Shown here: in pieces, positions 9,389-18,125 of the stretch
Layout of the letters: each line of letters starts with the position of its first letter
How positions within the stretch are numbered: the first letter of the stretch is position 1
Assembly: GCF_001027285.1 (NCBI RefSeq)
Contig: NZ_CP011509.1
Location: forward strand, 1,930,501 to 1,994,500
DNA: 64,000 bases
Direction of reading: 5' to 3'
Origin: Archangium gephyra
GTDB taxonomy: Bacteria; Myxococcota; Myxococcia; Myxococcales; Myxococcaceae
Translations under genes and position numbers: made by a program
Notes under the pieces: generated by a model
Databases searched by the model: none
What the model saw: only the letters and a program-made list of their open reading frames with translations
What the model was told of the DNA's origin: nothing

Positions 9389-10858
9389 ATGTTCATCCGA
9401 ATCGCCGCCGGGTCCGCCCGGCGCCCCCTGTCGCTCGTCCTCCTCGCCGCCCTCTCCCCGCTCGGTGCGCTCGCCCAGGCTCCCGCGGATGCTCCGCGCG
9501 CCGTGGAGCAGGCTCCCGCAGCGCCGCCCGCGACGGTGGGGGCTCCCGCTCCCGGTACGCTGCGCACGGTGACGCTGAGCGAGGCGCTCCACCTGGCCGC
9601 GACGCAGAGCCCGGACGTGGCCGCCGCCCGCGCCCAGGCCGCCGTGGCCGCCGCCGGTGTCCGCCGCGCCTGGACGGCCTGGCAGCCCGAGCTGACGGTC
9701 GGAGCCCAGTACGTCCACTCCAGCGCCGAGGCCCAGCTGGACCTCGGCAGCTTCGTCGGGCTGGTGGCCGGTGTGTTCCAGCTCATGCCGGTCAATCCGC
9801 AGCTCGTCCCGGAGCCCGTCGTCATCACGGCGAGGAACTCGCAGTACGCGTCCGCGCAGATCTCCCAGCCCCTCTTCACCCCGGCGGGCGTCTTCCTGCT
9901 CGGCCCGGCGAAGGCGGGCGCGGAGGCGGCGGAGCTGGGCGCCCTGGAGGCGCGCGAGCAGGTGCTGCTGGCGGTGGCGCGCACCTTCCTGGGGCTGCAG
10001 GGCATCCAGCAGATGATGGACGCGGCGCGGGAGGCCGAGTCGGTGGCCCTCCAGCGCGAGAGCGAGGCGAAGGCGCAGCTCGGCGCGGGCATGACGGTGG
10101 AGGCGGCGCTGCTGCGCGCCCAGTCGGAGACGGCCCAGGCCCGCGTGCAGCTGGCGCAGCTCTCCGGCCAGTACGCGCAGCTGGTGGCGCTCCTGGGGGC
10201 GCTGGTGGGCGAGCCGGTGCAGCCCGCCGCGTTCGAAACCTCCACGGGCCCCCGCTGGCTCATTCCCTCCGAGGACCAGAGCCCCTGGGAGGACACGTAC
10301 GCGGTGCGCTCGGCCTCGCTGGCGGTGAAGGCGAACGAGGGCAAGGTGACGTACGATCTCTTCTCGTGGCTGCCGAGCGTGGTGGCCCAGGCCCGTGGCC
10401 TCTACAACTCCAACGCCGGCTTCACCGGGCAGAACACCACCTACGAGGTGTCCGTCGCGGCCTCCATGCCGCTGTACGACCGCGGGCAGCGCTACGCGGC
10501 GCTGGCCGAGGACCGGGCCCGGCTGGCACAGGCGAAGGCGCAGTACGAGTCGGCGCGCGCCAGGGCCCGCGCCAGCTGGGTGGCGGCACGGGCCAACATC
10601 CAGGCCGCCGAGGCCGCGCTGGTACAGGCCGAGTCCCAGGCACAGCTCGCGGCCCGGGTGCAGAAGCAGGTGGCGGCGGCCTTCCGGGCCGGCATGTCCA
10701 CCAGCCTGGAGATGTCGGACGCGGACACGCGGCGCTTCCTCGCCGCCAGCGCCGCGGCCCAGGCCCGGGCCACGCTCGAAATCCGCCGCGTGGAGCTGGC
10801 GGGGGCCGCGGGCCGCATCGCCGCCTCGCTCGAGGAGGCGGAGCAGGGCACGCCGTAG
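9389..10858 (+). CDS. TolC-like outer-membrane efflux protein
   Basis: A 489-residue channel protein completing the tripartite pump. The N-terminus is a signal peptide (SLVLLAALSPLGALAQA, cleavage about residue 30), then a Pro/Ala-rich linker. Two OEP repeats follow, the first opening VTLSEALHLAATQSPDV. Long Ala/Gln-rich helices (ARAQAAVAAAG, AKAQLGAGMTVEAALLRAQS, AGMSTSLEMSDADTR) are typical of TolC coiled coils. ATG 9389 is preferred; a TTG at 9377 in the same frame would add four residues. It follows the pump after 50 bases and ends 3 bases from the convergent gene at 10862. Confidence 0.9.
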   Translation: MFIRIAAGSARRPLSLVLLAALSPLGALAQAPADAPRAVEQAPAAPPATVGAPAPGTLRTVTLSEALHLAATQSPDVAAARAQAAVAAAGVRRAWTAWQPELTVGAQYVHSSAEAQLDLGSFVGLVAGVFQLMPVNPQLVPEPVVITARNSQYASAQISQPLFTPAGVFLLGPAKAGAEAAELGALEAREQVLLAVARTFLGLQGIQQMMDAAREAESVALQRESEAKAQLGAGMTVEAALLRAQSETAQARVQLAQLSGQYAQLVALLGALVGEPVQPAAFETSTGPRWLIPSEDQSPWEDTYAVRSASLAVKANEGKVTYDLFSWLPSVVAQARGLYNSNAGFTGQNTTYEVSVAASMPLYDRGQRYAALAEDRARLAQAKAQYESARARARASWVAARANIQAAEAALVQAESQAQLAARVQKQVAAAFRAGMSTSLEMSDADTRRFLAASAAAQARATLEIRRVELAGAAGRIAASLEEAEQGTP

Positions 10859-10861
10859 GCC

Positions 10862-11614
10862 CTACCCCGGGTAGAGCACGTCCATCGCGTCCAGCACGTC
10901 CGAGAGCAGCTTCTTGCCCTCGGACGTGTCCGGGCACAGCCCGCCCCAGGCGAGCGTGAGGTTGCTCCCCACCTGCTTGTAGAGCATCCGCCCGCGCATC
11001 CTCACCGGCTCGTAGCTCTGGCGTCCGCCGGCCATGAACTCGCTGCCGGGCAGGCCGAAGACGGCGTAGTAGCGCAGGTCCGGCGACACGGCGTCCCGCA
11101 GGTAGTGCAGCCCGCTGGGGATGGTGGCCGCCACGTCCAGCACGTGCCAGGAGTGGTGCCGGCCCGGCTTCACCTCGTCGGTGCGGAAGCACATGCGAGG
11201 CGGCGGGCACCCGAGCGCGCCCGCGGTGAGCCAGTTGTAGTCCAGCTCCGGCACCTGGAGCATCTCGGGGATGTTGGGGCTGCCATCCGCGTTGAAGCCC
11301 CAGGCGCTCCCGTCCGGCTCGTACGAGCGCAGGCCGTAGGCCCCGTAGAACACGTTGTACCAGGGGCTGTGCGGGTTGTAGTACTCGGAGCAGCCCGTCG
11401 AGTCCGCGAAGTCTCCGATGGTGAACACCACCACCAGGTCGAAGGAGCGCCGCGTCTCGCGGGCCATGAAGGGCTCGTGCGCCACCGCTCCGATGGAGCC
11501 CGGCAGCGAGGGCACCGGGGTGGGGATGTTGGCGGCGGCCATGAAGTTGTCCCCCCCACCCGGCAGGGGGGTGGCGCGCATGGCCAGCGTCGCCAGCTCT
11601 TTTTGCAGTCCCAT
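10862..11614 (-). CDS. Uncharacterised myxobacterial protein
   Basis: A 250-residue protein that I do not recognise. It has no signal peptide or membrane helix. Tyr/Trp/Gly-rich segments (CSEYYNPHSPWYNVFYGAYG, WGFNADGSPNIPEM) alternate with beta-type stretches (SFDLVVVFTIGDFADS, LRYYAVFGLPGSEFM). Cysteines occur at STGCSEY, LGCPPPRMC and GLCPD. The composition suggests a globular beta-rich fold, possibly secreted without a classical signal, but this is a guess. GGGAGAGAC upstream of ATG 11614 is a good ribosome site. It is divergent from the DUF2378 gene (35-base gap), so the two promoters must overlap. Confidence 0.6.
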   Translation of the reverse strand: MGLQKELATLAMRATPLPGGGDNFMAAANIPTPVPSLPGSIGAVAHEPFMARETRRSFDLVVVFTIGDFADSTGCSEYYNPHSPWYNVFYGAYGLRSYEPDGSAWGFNADGSPNIPEMLQVPELDYNWLTAGALGCPPPRMCFRTDEVKPGRHHSWHVLDVAATIPSGLHYLRDAVSPDLRYYAVFGLPGSEFMAGGRQSYEPVRMRGRMLYKQVGSNLTLAWGGLCPDTSEGKKLLSDVLDAMDVLYPG

Positions 11615-11649
11615 GAAGTGTCTCTCCCGTCCGCGCTAGACTCTCCGGC

Positions 11650-12207
11650 ATGCCGGAGCGGCTCGTCTACGAACATACCGTCGAGGGGCTCTTCGTGAGG
11701 GGCCTCGCCAGGCGTATTTCACCCGCGGTGAAGCAGCGGCTGCGCCAGTCCGGGCTGGACCTGGACTGCAAGCTGCTGCCGGCCTACCCCTTCGACACCT
11801 GGGCCCGGTGCGTGGCCATCGTCGCCGAGGCGCTCTACCCCCATGAGCTCCAGGCCGTGGCCTACCAGTGCCTGGGCGCGCGGATGGTGGAGGGCTACCG
11901 GGAGACCTTCACCGGGAAGCTGATGTTCCGCGTCCTCCAACTGCTCGGCCCCCAGCGCCTGGTGGCGCGCACCGAGCAGAACTTCCGCTCGGGCAACAAC
12001 TACACCGAGGTCCGCCACTCGGACATCTCCACCAACGTGGTGGAGCTGTGGGTGAACGAGCCCGGGCCCACCCGCTATGTCGTCCAGGGCGCCATGCTCG
12101 AGACGCTGCGCGCCGCCCGCCCCGGGGATGAGGGGGTGCGCGTGGATCTGATCGACTTCACCGCCGAGAGCGTCACCTTCCGCGTCTCCTGGACGGAGGG
12201 GGAGTGA
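11650..12207 (+). CDS. DUF2378 family protein (myxobacterial paralogous family)
   Basis: A 185-residue member of DUF2378/TIGR02265, a paralogous family described from Myxococcus and relatives. The family features visible here are the opening ERLVYEHTVEGLFVRGL, the central block FDTWARCVAIVAEALYP, and a C-terminal part in which an aromatic/charged strand pattern ends in ESVTFRVSW. The fold of the C-terminal half recalls a ligand-binding (heme-NO-binding-like) domain, but no function is known. Its stop overlaps the next start (GTGA, 12204-12207), so it is translationally coupled to the RuvC-like gene. Confidence 0.85.
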   Translation: MPERLVYEHTVEGLFVRGLARRISPAVKQRLRQSGLDLDCKLLPAYPFDTWARCVAIVAEALYPHELQAVAYQCLGARMVEGYRETFTGKLMFRVLQLLGPQRLVARTEQNFRSGNNYTEVRHSDISTNVVELWVNEPGPTRYVVQGAMLETLRAARPGDEGVRVDLIDFTAESVTFRVSWTEGE

Positions 12208-12692
12208 GCCCTGGCGCACCCGAGGGGCCGGCGCTGCTCGCCGTGGACCTCGGGCTGCGCTCGGGTCTGGCGCTGTATGGCCCCGAGGGGCGGTTGCGCT
12301 GGTACCGCTCGCAGAACTTCGGCAGCCAGTCGCGGCTGAAGCGCGCCGTGCCCTCGGTGCTGCATTCGGCCGCGCCGCTCGCGTGGTTGGTGTTGGAAGG
12401 GGGCGGGCCCATCGCCGAGGTGTGGGAGCGTGAGGCGCTGCGGCGCGCGCTCCCCGTGCTCCGTGTGTCCGCCCAGGACTGGCGCGCCCGGCTCCTGTAC
12501 GCCCGAGAGCAGCGCTCCGGTGGGCTGGCCAAGGATGCCGCCGATGGGCTCGCGCGCCGCGTGATCGAGTGGTCCGAAGCTCCCCGGCCCACGTCGCTCC
12601 GGCATGACGCCGCGGAGGCGGTGTTGCTCGGGCTGTGGGCCTGCCTGGAGGTGGGCTGGTTGGAGCAGGTTCCTCCCGAGGTTCGCAGGTAG
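12204..12692 (+). CDS. RuvC/RNase H-fold protein
   Basis: A 162-residue protein with the acidic-residue layout of a RuvC-type nuclease. The first strand LLAVDLGLRSGLALY contains Asp15. A second acidic residue is in WLVLEGGG near 66. The C-terminal helix LRHDAAEAVLLGLWA (about 135-145) resembles the HDAADA block of RuvC. Its length matches RuvC (about 170 residues). RuvC-type enzymes cleave Holliday junctions, but this copy is divergent and could have another nucleic acid substrate. The canonical ruvC should lie beside ruvA/ruvB, which are absent here. It starts at GTG 12204, overlapping the DUF2378 stop. Confidence 0.6.
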   Translation: MSPGAPEGPALLAVDLGLRSGLALYGPEGRLRWYRSQNFGSQSRLKRAVPSVLHSAAPLAWLVLEGGGPIAEVWEREALRRALPVLRVSAQDWRARLLYAREQRSGGLAKDAADGLARRVIEWSEAPRPTSLRHDAAEAVLLGLWACLEVGWLEQVPPEVRR

Positions 12693-12721
12693 GGGCACGG
12701 TGGGGAACCCGGGGCGCGTAG

Positions 12722-12757
12722 CACCCTCACCCCGTCCCTCTCCCGGCGGGCGAGGGG
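12722..12757. repeat. REP-like palindromic repeat, copy 1
   Basis: CACCCTCACCCCGTCCCTC, then an imperfect hairpin CTCCC/GGCGAGGGG. It lies between convergent gene ends and matches, in reverse complement, the copies at 17999 and 39468. It may also act as a weak transcription stop. Confidence 0.6.
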
Positions 12758-12767
12758 ATATTGGGAC

Positions 12768-13334
12768 TCAGGCGCGCTTGGAGCTCTCTCCGGTGATGAC
12801 GGCCGAGCCGATCAGGTGCGCCAGCCGCAGCGCTTCCGGCACGTTCCCCCGGTCCGTCAGGCGCTTCAGGGCCTCGGCCACCCACGCCGGCTCCGCTCCC
12901 TGTACCTGGAACGTGAAGCCTCCCAGCTGATGGATGGGACCCGCCCGCTTCAGCAGCTCCAGCCGCCTCTCCGGTCTCGGCAGGTGGCGCAGCGCGCGCT
13001 CCATCGCCTCCAGGTCCGGCAGCCGCCTCATCACCGAGACACAGGGCTTGCCAAGGGTTCCCGCCAGTCTCGGCAGGTCCACCACGTTGAAGCCGCCGAA
13101 GGCGATGCCGTCCAGCAGCACCAGGTGCAGCTGCGGCAGGAACTTGCCCCCCACCAGCAGCCGGCACACCTCGTCCGTCGCCGTCCACCCGTCCTTGCGC
13201 ACCCGTCCCCAGACGAGCCCCTCGAAGCGCGTGCCCGCGCACACCACGCCCACCAGCGGCACCCGCGCTCCCGGGCGCTTGGTGAAGGGGGCATCGTCGA
13301 AGCCAGCGACTCGGGGCAGGGGAGGCAGACGCAT
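12768..13334 (-). CDS. DUF99 family protein (endonuclease V-like fold)
   Basis: A 188-residue protein matching DUF99 (UPF0215). Seen here: GFDDAPFTK at residues 12-20, the strand VPLVGVVCAGTRFEGLVWG, the acidic centre LVLLDGIAFGGFNVVDLPRLA, GKPCVSVMRR, and the tail ALRLAHLIGSAVITGESSKRA. The family has an endonuclease-V-like (RNase H-like) fold. A role in repair of deaminated bases has been proposed for archaeal members; whether this bacterial copy does the same is unknown. ATG 13334 is used; a TTG at 13343 is also in frame. It is convergent with the RuvC-like gene, so two nuclease-fold genes face each other. Confidence 0.8.
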   Translation of the reverse strand: MRLPPLPRVAGFDDAPFTKRPGARVPLVGVVCAGTRFEGLVWGRVRKDGWTATDEVCRLLVGGKFLPQLHLVLLDGIAFGGFNVVDLPRLAGTLGKPCVSVMRRLPDLEAMERALRHLPRPERRLELLKRAGPIHQLGGFTFQVQGAEPAWVAEALKRLTDRGNVPEALRLAHLIGSAVITGESSKRA

Positions 13335-13341
13335 GGGCACC

Positions 13342-13380
13342 AAAAAGAAAGAGCCCGACCCCGGATGAGGTCAGGCTCTT
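13342..13380 (-). terminator. Intrinsic terminator of the cold-shock gene
   Basis: On the minus strand a 12-bp stem (AAGAGCCTGACC with GGTCGGGCTCTT, one mismatch) encloses an 8-base loop and runs into TTTCTTTTT. It starts 21 bases after the csp stop codon. The U-tract reaches the start of the DUF99 gene, which must therefore have its own promoter or rely on readthrough. Confidence 0.85.
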
Positions 13381-13401
13381 GGACTCGTCCGGGTTAACGG
13401 A

Positions 13402-13608
13402 CTAGCTGGCGGCGCGAACGTTCTGCGCCTGCAGGCCCTTCGGGCCCTTGGTCACTTCGAACTCCACGCGCTGGCCCTCGGCCAGGGTGCGGAAGCCATC
13501 CATGTTGATGGCCGTGTGGTGGCAGAACACGTCCTCGCCACCGCCGTCCTGCGTGATGAACCCGAAGCCCTTCGCGTCGTTGAACCACTTGACAGTGCCA
13601 GTTGCCAT
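13402..13608 (-). CDS. Cold-shock domain protein (CspA family)
   Basis: A 68-residue single-domain nucleic acid chaperone. RNP1 is KGFGFI (residues 13-18), and RNP2 appears as [10 protein letters not shown] (the usual form is VFVHxSAI). [17 protein letters not shown] is the standard opening. Such proteins melt RNA secondary structure and may be induced by cold or growth phase. The region upstream on the minus strand (13609-13727) holds two hairpins, AAGGCGG/CCGCCTT (13630-13648) and CTTGAGCC/GGCTCAAG (13660-13677), compatible with a structured mRNA leader. AGAAGAA before ATG 13608 is the likely ribosome site. Confidence 0.97.
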   Translation of the reverse strand: MATGTVKWFNDAKGFGFITQDGGGEDVFCHHTAINMDGFRTLAEGQRVEFEVTKGPKGLQAQNVRAAS

Positions 13609-13727
13609 GAACCGTTCTTCTTTCGTTACAAGGCGGACCCGCCGCCTTTTCGGCTCGGACTTGAGCCGGGGCTCAAGGCGTAGTCCGTCTATTCCGAAAT
13701 GTCGAGTGGGGAGACCCCTCGAAGTGT

Positions 13728-14693
13728 TCAGGTTCGAGCAGCGTTGATGCCCGACTCCAGTGCGTCCACCTCCTCGGACGTCAGCTGGACGGACTCGCCG
13801 GTGGGCGGATCGAAGGGCGCGCGGCCGATCTGCTGCGTGCCGAGGCTCGGGAAGAAGGGCGCCAGCAGGTAGTTGCGGATGCACCAGCCGAAGAAGCTGC
13901 GCTGCACCAGCTCCGGGTGGATGTGCGGGGCAATCTTCGCGTGCAGCTCGGGCAGGGTGCTCCAGTGCGCGCCGGCCATCTCGTGGTGGGCGGTGTGCAG
14001 GCCGTTGTTGAAGAGGAAGAAGTTGATGAGCTTGCCATCGAAGCTGCGCGAGTGGTCGTGCTCGCTCCAGGGGTCCGTGTGGACGTGCTGGATGTAGTTG
14101 AAGAACATGATGGTCCACAGCGCGAAGAGCGCCGGGATGAGGAAGGCGAACGTCCACACCTTGAAGCCCAGGGCCAGCCCGTGGATGGCAATGGCCACGC
14201 CCAGCAGCGCCAGATGGGCGCCCGCCCACACCACGTACTGCAGGATGATCTGCCGGAAGAGCGCGGGGTTGGAGCGGCGCGCCTTGGCGATGTACTGCTT
14301 GATGGGATCGCTCTGCCAGTAGGACGAGACGAAGAAGTACGTGAAGGCCACCAGCCAGTTGTTCTTGTTGGTGTGGCGCCAGGTGATGGTGGCGTCGCCC
14401 GCCTTGTTCACCAGCTTGTGGTGGTTGAGGTTGTGCGTGGGCACCCAGGCGAAGGTGGGGTAGCCGTAGAAGTGGGAGATCCACAGGCCCATCAGCGTGT
14501 TGAGACGCCGGTTCTTGAAGGTGGGGCAGTGGTTGTGATTGTGCGCGATGACGCCGGCGGCCAGGGCCAGATAGCAGCCGAGCGGGCTGAGGTACGGAAT
14601 GAGCTCGGGCCTGGCGTACTGTGCCAGGGCTACCACTGGCATGAAGAGGCACCAGAGAAGGGTTCGGTAGTCGGCTGCGTAGCGAGGAGTCAT
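13728..14693 (-). CDS. Fatty acid desaturase family protein
   Basis: A 321-residue membrane-bound di-iron desaturase or hydroxylase. The three histidine clusters are present: HNHNH (about 51), HNLNHH (about 87) and HTAHH (about 238), with HVHTD near 205 as an extra conserved His pair. Four or more hydrophobic segments surround them ([61 protein letters not shown]). The family inserts double bonds into acyl chains of membrane lipids. It lies next to the cold-shock gene in the same direction, which fits a membrane-fluidity role, but the link is inferred. Start ATG 14693 is chosen because upstream sequence in the frame is not conserved-looking. Confidence 0.88.
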   Translation of the reverse strand: MTPRYAADYRTLLWCLFMPVVALAQYARPELIPYLSPLGCYLALAAGVIAHNHNHCPTFKNRRLNTLMGLWISHFYGYPTFAWVPTHNLNHHKLVNKAGDATITWRHTNKNNWLVAFTYFFVSSYWQSDPIKQYIAKARRSNPALFRQIILQYVVWAGAHLALLGVAIAIHGLALGFKVWTFAFLIPALFALWTIMFFNYIQHVHTDPWSEHDHSRSFDGKLINFFLFNNGLHTAHHEMAGAHWSTLPELHAKIAPHIHPELVQRSFFGWCIRNYLLAPFFPSLGTQQIGRAPFDPPTGESVQLTSEEVDALESGINAART

Positions 14694-14840
14694 GGTTGTC
14701 CCGGGGCTATAACCGACCCAGTATGTGACACCTAGAACCGTTTCAGGAAGACATACGCCTCGCGCTGTCCGAGCAGGCATGGACCGGTGAACGCCTCGGC
14801 GGCCGAGAATGACTACCCTCGACGTGGGAGGTCGTGGCCC

Positions 14841-15161
14841 ATGAGTCCCAGCCCTGTTCCCCAACCCCGGGCCGCCACGGTGCGTGGCGCGCTGGAAGCC
14901 GAGCTGTCCTCGGCGCCGGAGACGGGCCTCACCGCGAAGGAGCTCTCCGCGCGGGTGGGCATCTCCGAGAAGGACGTGGCCGGGCACCTGGAGCACCTGG
15001 AGAAGTCCCTGCGTGCCGGCGGCGCCGCGCTGGAGGTGATTCCCTCCGAGTGTCTCGCCTGCGGCTTCGTCTTCAAGGACCGCAAGCGCCTCACGCGTCC
15101 CGGCTCCTGCCCCGAGTGCCGCTCCACCCGCATCGAGCCACCCGCGTTCCGCATCCGCTGA
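14841..15161 (+). CDS. Predicted transcriptional regulator, HTH plus zinc ribbon
   Basis: A 106-residue protein. Residues 12-65 form a winged-helix-type HTH (LTAKELSARVGISEKDVAGHL). The C-terminus is a four-cysteine zinc ribbon: CLACGF near 78 and CPECRS near 98. This arrangement matches COG3357, predicted regulators with HTH fused to a Zn ribbon. Targets are unknown. ATG 14841 follows a GGAGGTCGTGG region. It is monocistronic and convergent with the pyrophosphatase. Confidence 0.8.
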   Translation: MSPSPVPQPRAATVRGALEAELSSAPETGLTAKELSARVGISEKDVAGHLEHLEKSLRAGGAALEVIPSECLACGFVFKDRKRLTRPGSCPECRSTRIEPPAFRIR

Positions 15162-15170
15162 GAGGCAGGG

Positions 15171-15215
15171 CCCCGCAAAAGCGAAGCGGCGGGAAGCCCG
15201 AGGCTCCCCGCCGCT
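15171..15215 (-). terminator. Intrinsic terminator of the pyrophosphatase gene
   Basis: AGCGGCGGG (15185-15193) pairs with CCCGCCGCT (15207-15215), with an inner AGCC/GGCT stem and a 3-base loop. On the minus strand the hairpin is followed by TTCGCTTTTGC. It begins about 35 bases after the hppA stop. Confidence 0.75.
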
Positions 15216-15248
15216 CGTGTCACGTCAGCCCGTGGGGGCCGGGGGTGA

Positions 15249-17753
15249 CTAGGCGGGCTTCACGCCCGTCTTGCCCTCGGCGATGGCGGCCATCGGGGTC
15301 TCGATGCGCATGCCGTAGAAGGAGCGGTACACGAACACCATCGAGGCGACGAAGAAGGCGCCCGCGAGCACCGTGGTGAGGGTGCGCTGGCCGGAGGCGG
15401 CCAGCTCCACCGCCAGCTCCACGGCGAGCAGGCCGAAGAGGGTGGTGAACTTGATGACCGGGTTGAGCGCCACGGACGAGGTGTCCTTGAACGGGTCGCC
15501 GACCGTGTCGCCCACGACCGTGGCCGCGTGCAGGTCCGTGCCCTTGGCCTTCAGCTCCGTCTCCACCAGCTTCTTGGCGTTGTCCCACGCGCCACCGGCG
15601 TTCGCCATGAAGACGGCCTGGTAGAGGCCGAAGATGGCGATGGAGATGAGGTAGCCCACGAAGAAGTACGGCTCGAGGAACGCGAAGGCCAGGGTGCTGA
15701 AGAACACACCCAGGAAGATGTTGAGCATGCCCTTCTGCGCGTACTGGGTGCAGATCTCCACCACGCGCTTGGAGTCCTCCACGCTCGCCTTCTCCACGCC
15801 CTCCAGCTTGATGTTGGCCTTGATGAACTCCACCGCGCGGTAGGCGCCGGTGGACACGGCCTGCATCGACGCGCCGGAGAACCAGTAGATGACCGCGCCG
15901 CCCGTCACCAGGCCCAGCAGGAACGGGGCGTGCAGCAGCGACAGGTTGGCGGCGTTGGCGGCGTTGAGCGAGCGGAAGCCGTCCGGGCCCACGGTGATGC
16001 CCACCAGGATGACGATGATGGAGAAGATCATCGTGGTGGCGCCCACCACGGCGGTGCCGATGAGCACCGGCTTGGCCGTGGCCTTGAAGGTGTTGCCCGC
16101 GCCGTCGTTCTCCTCGAGGTACTCCTTGCCCTTCTCGAAGTCCGGGGTGAAGCCGAAGTCCTTCTGGACCTCCGCCTTCACGTTGGGGACGTTCTCGATG
16201 AGGGACAGCTCGTACACGCTCTGCGCGTTGTCCGTCACCGGACCGTACGAGTCCACCGCGATGGTGACCGGGCCCATGCCCAGGAAGCCGAAGGCCACCA
16301 GACCGAAGGCGAACACCGCCGGGGCGATCATCAGCGTGTTGGGGATGTCCAGGCTGAAGAAGTAGGCCCCGCCCATCAGCGCCGCGATGATGATGCCCAT
16401 CCAGTAGGCCGAGAAGTTACCGGCCACCAGGCCCGAGATGACGTTGAGCGACGCACCACCCTCGCGGGAGGCCGTGACGACCTCGCGCACGTGGCGGCTC
16501 TCGGTGGAGGTGAAGACCTTGATGGCCTCGGGGATGATGGCGCCGGCCAGGGTGCCGCAGGTGATGATGGCCGACATCTTCCACCACAGGCTGCCGTCAT
16601 CGGCCAGGTTGGGGATGAGCAGGTAGGAGACCAGGAACGTCAGCGCCACGGACACGATGGACGTCAGCCACACCAGGAACGTGAGCGGGTGCTCGAAGTT
16701 CATGTGGTCCGCGTTCTTGTACTTGCCGCCCTGGATGATGCCGTTGAGGCCGTAGGAGCCGAGCGAGGCCAGCACCATCACGATGCGCATCATGAAGATC
16801 CACACGAGCAGCTGGACCTGGTACTGGGGCGGAACGGCCAGGAGGATGAAGGTGATGAGCGCCACGCCCGTCACGCCGTAGGTCTCGAAGCCGTCGGCCG
16901 AGGGGCCCACCGAGTCACCGGCGTTGTCACCGGTGCAGTCGGCGATCACGCCGGGGTTGCGCGCGTCGTCTTCCTTGATCTTGAAGACGATCTTCATCAG
17001 GTCCGAGCCGATGTCGGCGATCTTCGTGAAGATACCGCCGGCGATGCGGAGCACCGAGGCGCCCAGCGACTCACCGATGGCGAAGCCGATGAAGCAGGGG
17101 CCGGCGAAGTCAGCCGGGACGAACAGGAGGATGATGAGCATCAGCAGGAGCTCGGTGGAGATGAGCACCATGCCGATGGACATACCGGCCTGCAGGGGGA
17201 TGGCGTAGGTGGGGTAGGGCTTGCCACGCAGCGACGCGAAGGCGGTGCGGCTGTTGGCGAAGGTGTTCACCCGGATGCCGAACCAGGCCACGCCGTAGCT
17301 GCCGGCGATGCCGATGAGGCTGAACACCAGGATGGCGACGACCTTGATGAACTCCATGTGCCGCAGGAAGCCGAAGTACACCACCATCACGGCGCCGATG
17401 AGCACCTCGAGGATGAGGATGAACTTGCCCTGGGTGATGAGGTACGTCTTGCAGGTCTCGTAGATGAGCTCGGAGATCTCGAGCATCGACTTGTGGACCG
17501 GCAGGTTGCGCAGGGCCGTGTACTGCATGAAGCCGAAGCCGAGGCCGAAGATGGAGACGGCGATGCCCGCCATCAGCAGGGCGCGGCCGTTGAGGCCCCC
17601 AACGAAGGAGACCTGGGTGAAGTCCGGGAGGACGAGGTCCGCCTCGCTGGCGCGGGCGGTGCCGGAGGCCAGCACGGCCAGGAGTCCGAGGACCCTGACA
17701 GCGGTGCCGGTGACGCTCGCGCGGAGAGCGTCCATCCGTGAAGTGGGGTTCAT
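15249..17753 (-). CDS. hppA: Membrane-bound ion-pumping pyrophosphatase, divergent type
   Basis: An 834-residue enzyme that couples hydrolysis of pyrophosphate to H+ (or Na+) pumping. Sixteen or so hydrophobic segments are visible after a signal-like N-terminus. The catalytic region reads DIGSDLMKIVFKIKEDDARN, then GVIADCTGDNAGDSVGPSAD, keeping the Asp clusters that bind Mg-PPi. The usual DLVGKVE (KxE) stretch is replaced by DLMKIVF, which marks a divergent subclass. In the K+-switch motif GNTFKATAK the residue after GNTF is Lys, which in canonical families indicates K+ independence. An AGGAG ribosome site precedes ATG 17753; TTG 17762 is too close to it. H+ versus Na+ specificity cannot be fixed by eye. 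Confidence 0.9.
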   Translation of the reverse strand: MNPTSRMDALRASVTGTAVRVLGLLAVLASGTARASEADLVLPDFTQVSFVGGLNGRALLMAGIAVSIFGLGFGFMQYTALRNLPVHKSMLEISELIYETCKTYLITQGKFILILEVLIGAVMVVYFGFLRHMEFIKVVAILVFSLIGIAGSYGVAWFGIRVNTFANSRTAFASLRGKPYPTYAIPLQAGMSIGMVLISTELLLMLIILLFVPADFAGPCFIGFAIGESLGASVLRIAGGIFTKIADIGSDLMKIVFKIKEDDARNPGVIADCTGDNAGDSVGPSADGFETYGVTGVALITFILLAVPPQYQVQLLVWIFMMRIVMVLASLGSYGLNGIIQGGKYKNADHMNFEHPLTFLVWLTSIVSVALTFLVSYLLIPNLADDGSLWWKMSAIITCGTLAGAIIPEAIKVFTSTESRHVREVVTASREGGASLNVISGLVAGNFSAYWMGIIIAALMGGAYFFSLDIPNTLMIAPAVFAFGLVAFGFLGMGPVTIAVDSYGPVTDNAQSVYELSLIENVPNVKAEVQKDFGFTPDFEKGKEYLEENDGAGNTFKATAKPVLIGTAVVGATTMIFSIIVILVGITVGPDGFRSLNAANAANLSLLHAPFLLGLVTGGAVIYWFSGASMQAVSTGAYRAVEFIKANIKLEGVEKASVEDSKRVVEICTQYAQKGMLNIFLGVFFSTLAFAFLEPYFFVGYLISIAIFGLYQAVFMANAGGAWDNAKKLVETELKAKGTDLHAATVVGDTVGDPFKDTSSVALNPVIKFTTLFGLLAVELAVELAASGQRTLTTVLAGAFFVASMVFVYRSFYGMRIETPMAAIAEGKTGVKPA

Positions 17754-18125
17754 GGGGTTCAACTCCTCAAAAGCTCATCATCTGTGGCGGGCGGCGCTCT
17801 CGGCCTCCGCTCGCCGGGAAGAAGAGGGGGTGTCGAGGGGTTGGCCGCCTGCGGGCGGGGGTCCGCACGCCGACGCTTCAGCACAGCCTCGCCCTTCAGG
17901 GCCGGAGAGCACGCCTGAAGGCGGCCCGCGTGTACCACGGCCCCGGTGGGGAAGTCGAATTCCCGTGAGAGTGATTGTTGCAGGAACCCCGCCCCCAACC
18001 CCTCTCCCCCCGGGAGAGGGACGGGGTGAGGGTATCGGGATCACCCGGATTCAACCCTGTAGCGCGGTGATCCCGTACGCCTCCGGAACCTTATCCCACA
18101 GGTAAGGCCGGCTTCTCGTGATACC
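17754..18125. other. Intergenic region upstream of hppA
   Basis: 372 bases without a gene between hppA and the secreted protein, both on the minus strand. It holds the hppA promoter (not identifiable by eye), a REP-like repeat at 17999-18033 and the 3' end of the neighbouring transcript. A weak hairpin CCTTA/TAAGG (18089-18107) is the only terminator-like element. No conserved-looking small frame was seen. Confidence 0.6.
17999..18033. repeat. REP-like palindromic repeat, copy 2
   Basis: CCCTCTCCC/GGGAGAGGG hairpin with a short C-rich loop, followed by ACGGGGTGAGGGT. It is nearly identical to the copy at 39468 and to the reverse complement of the copy at 12722. Confidence 0.7.
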
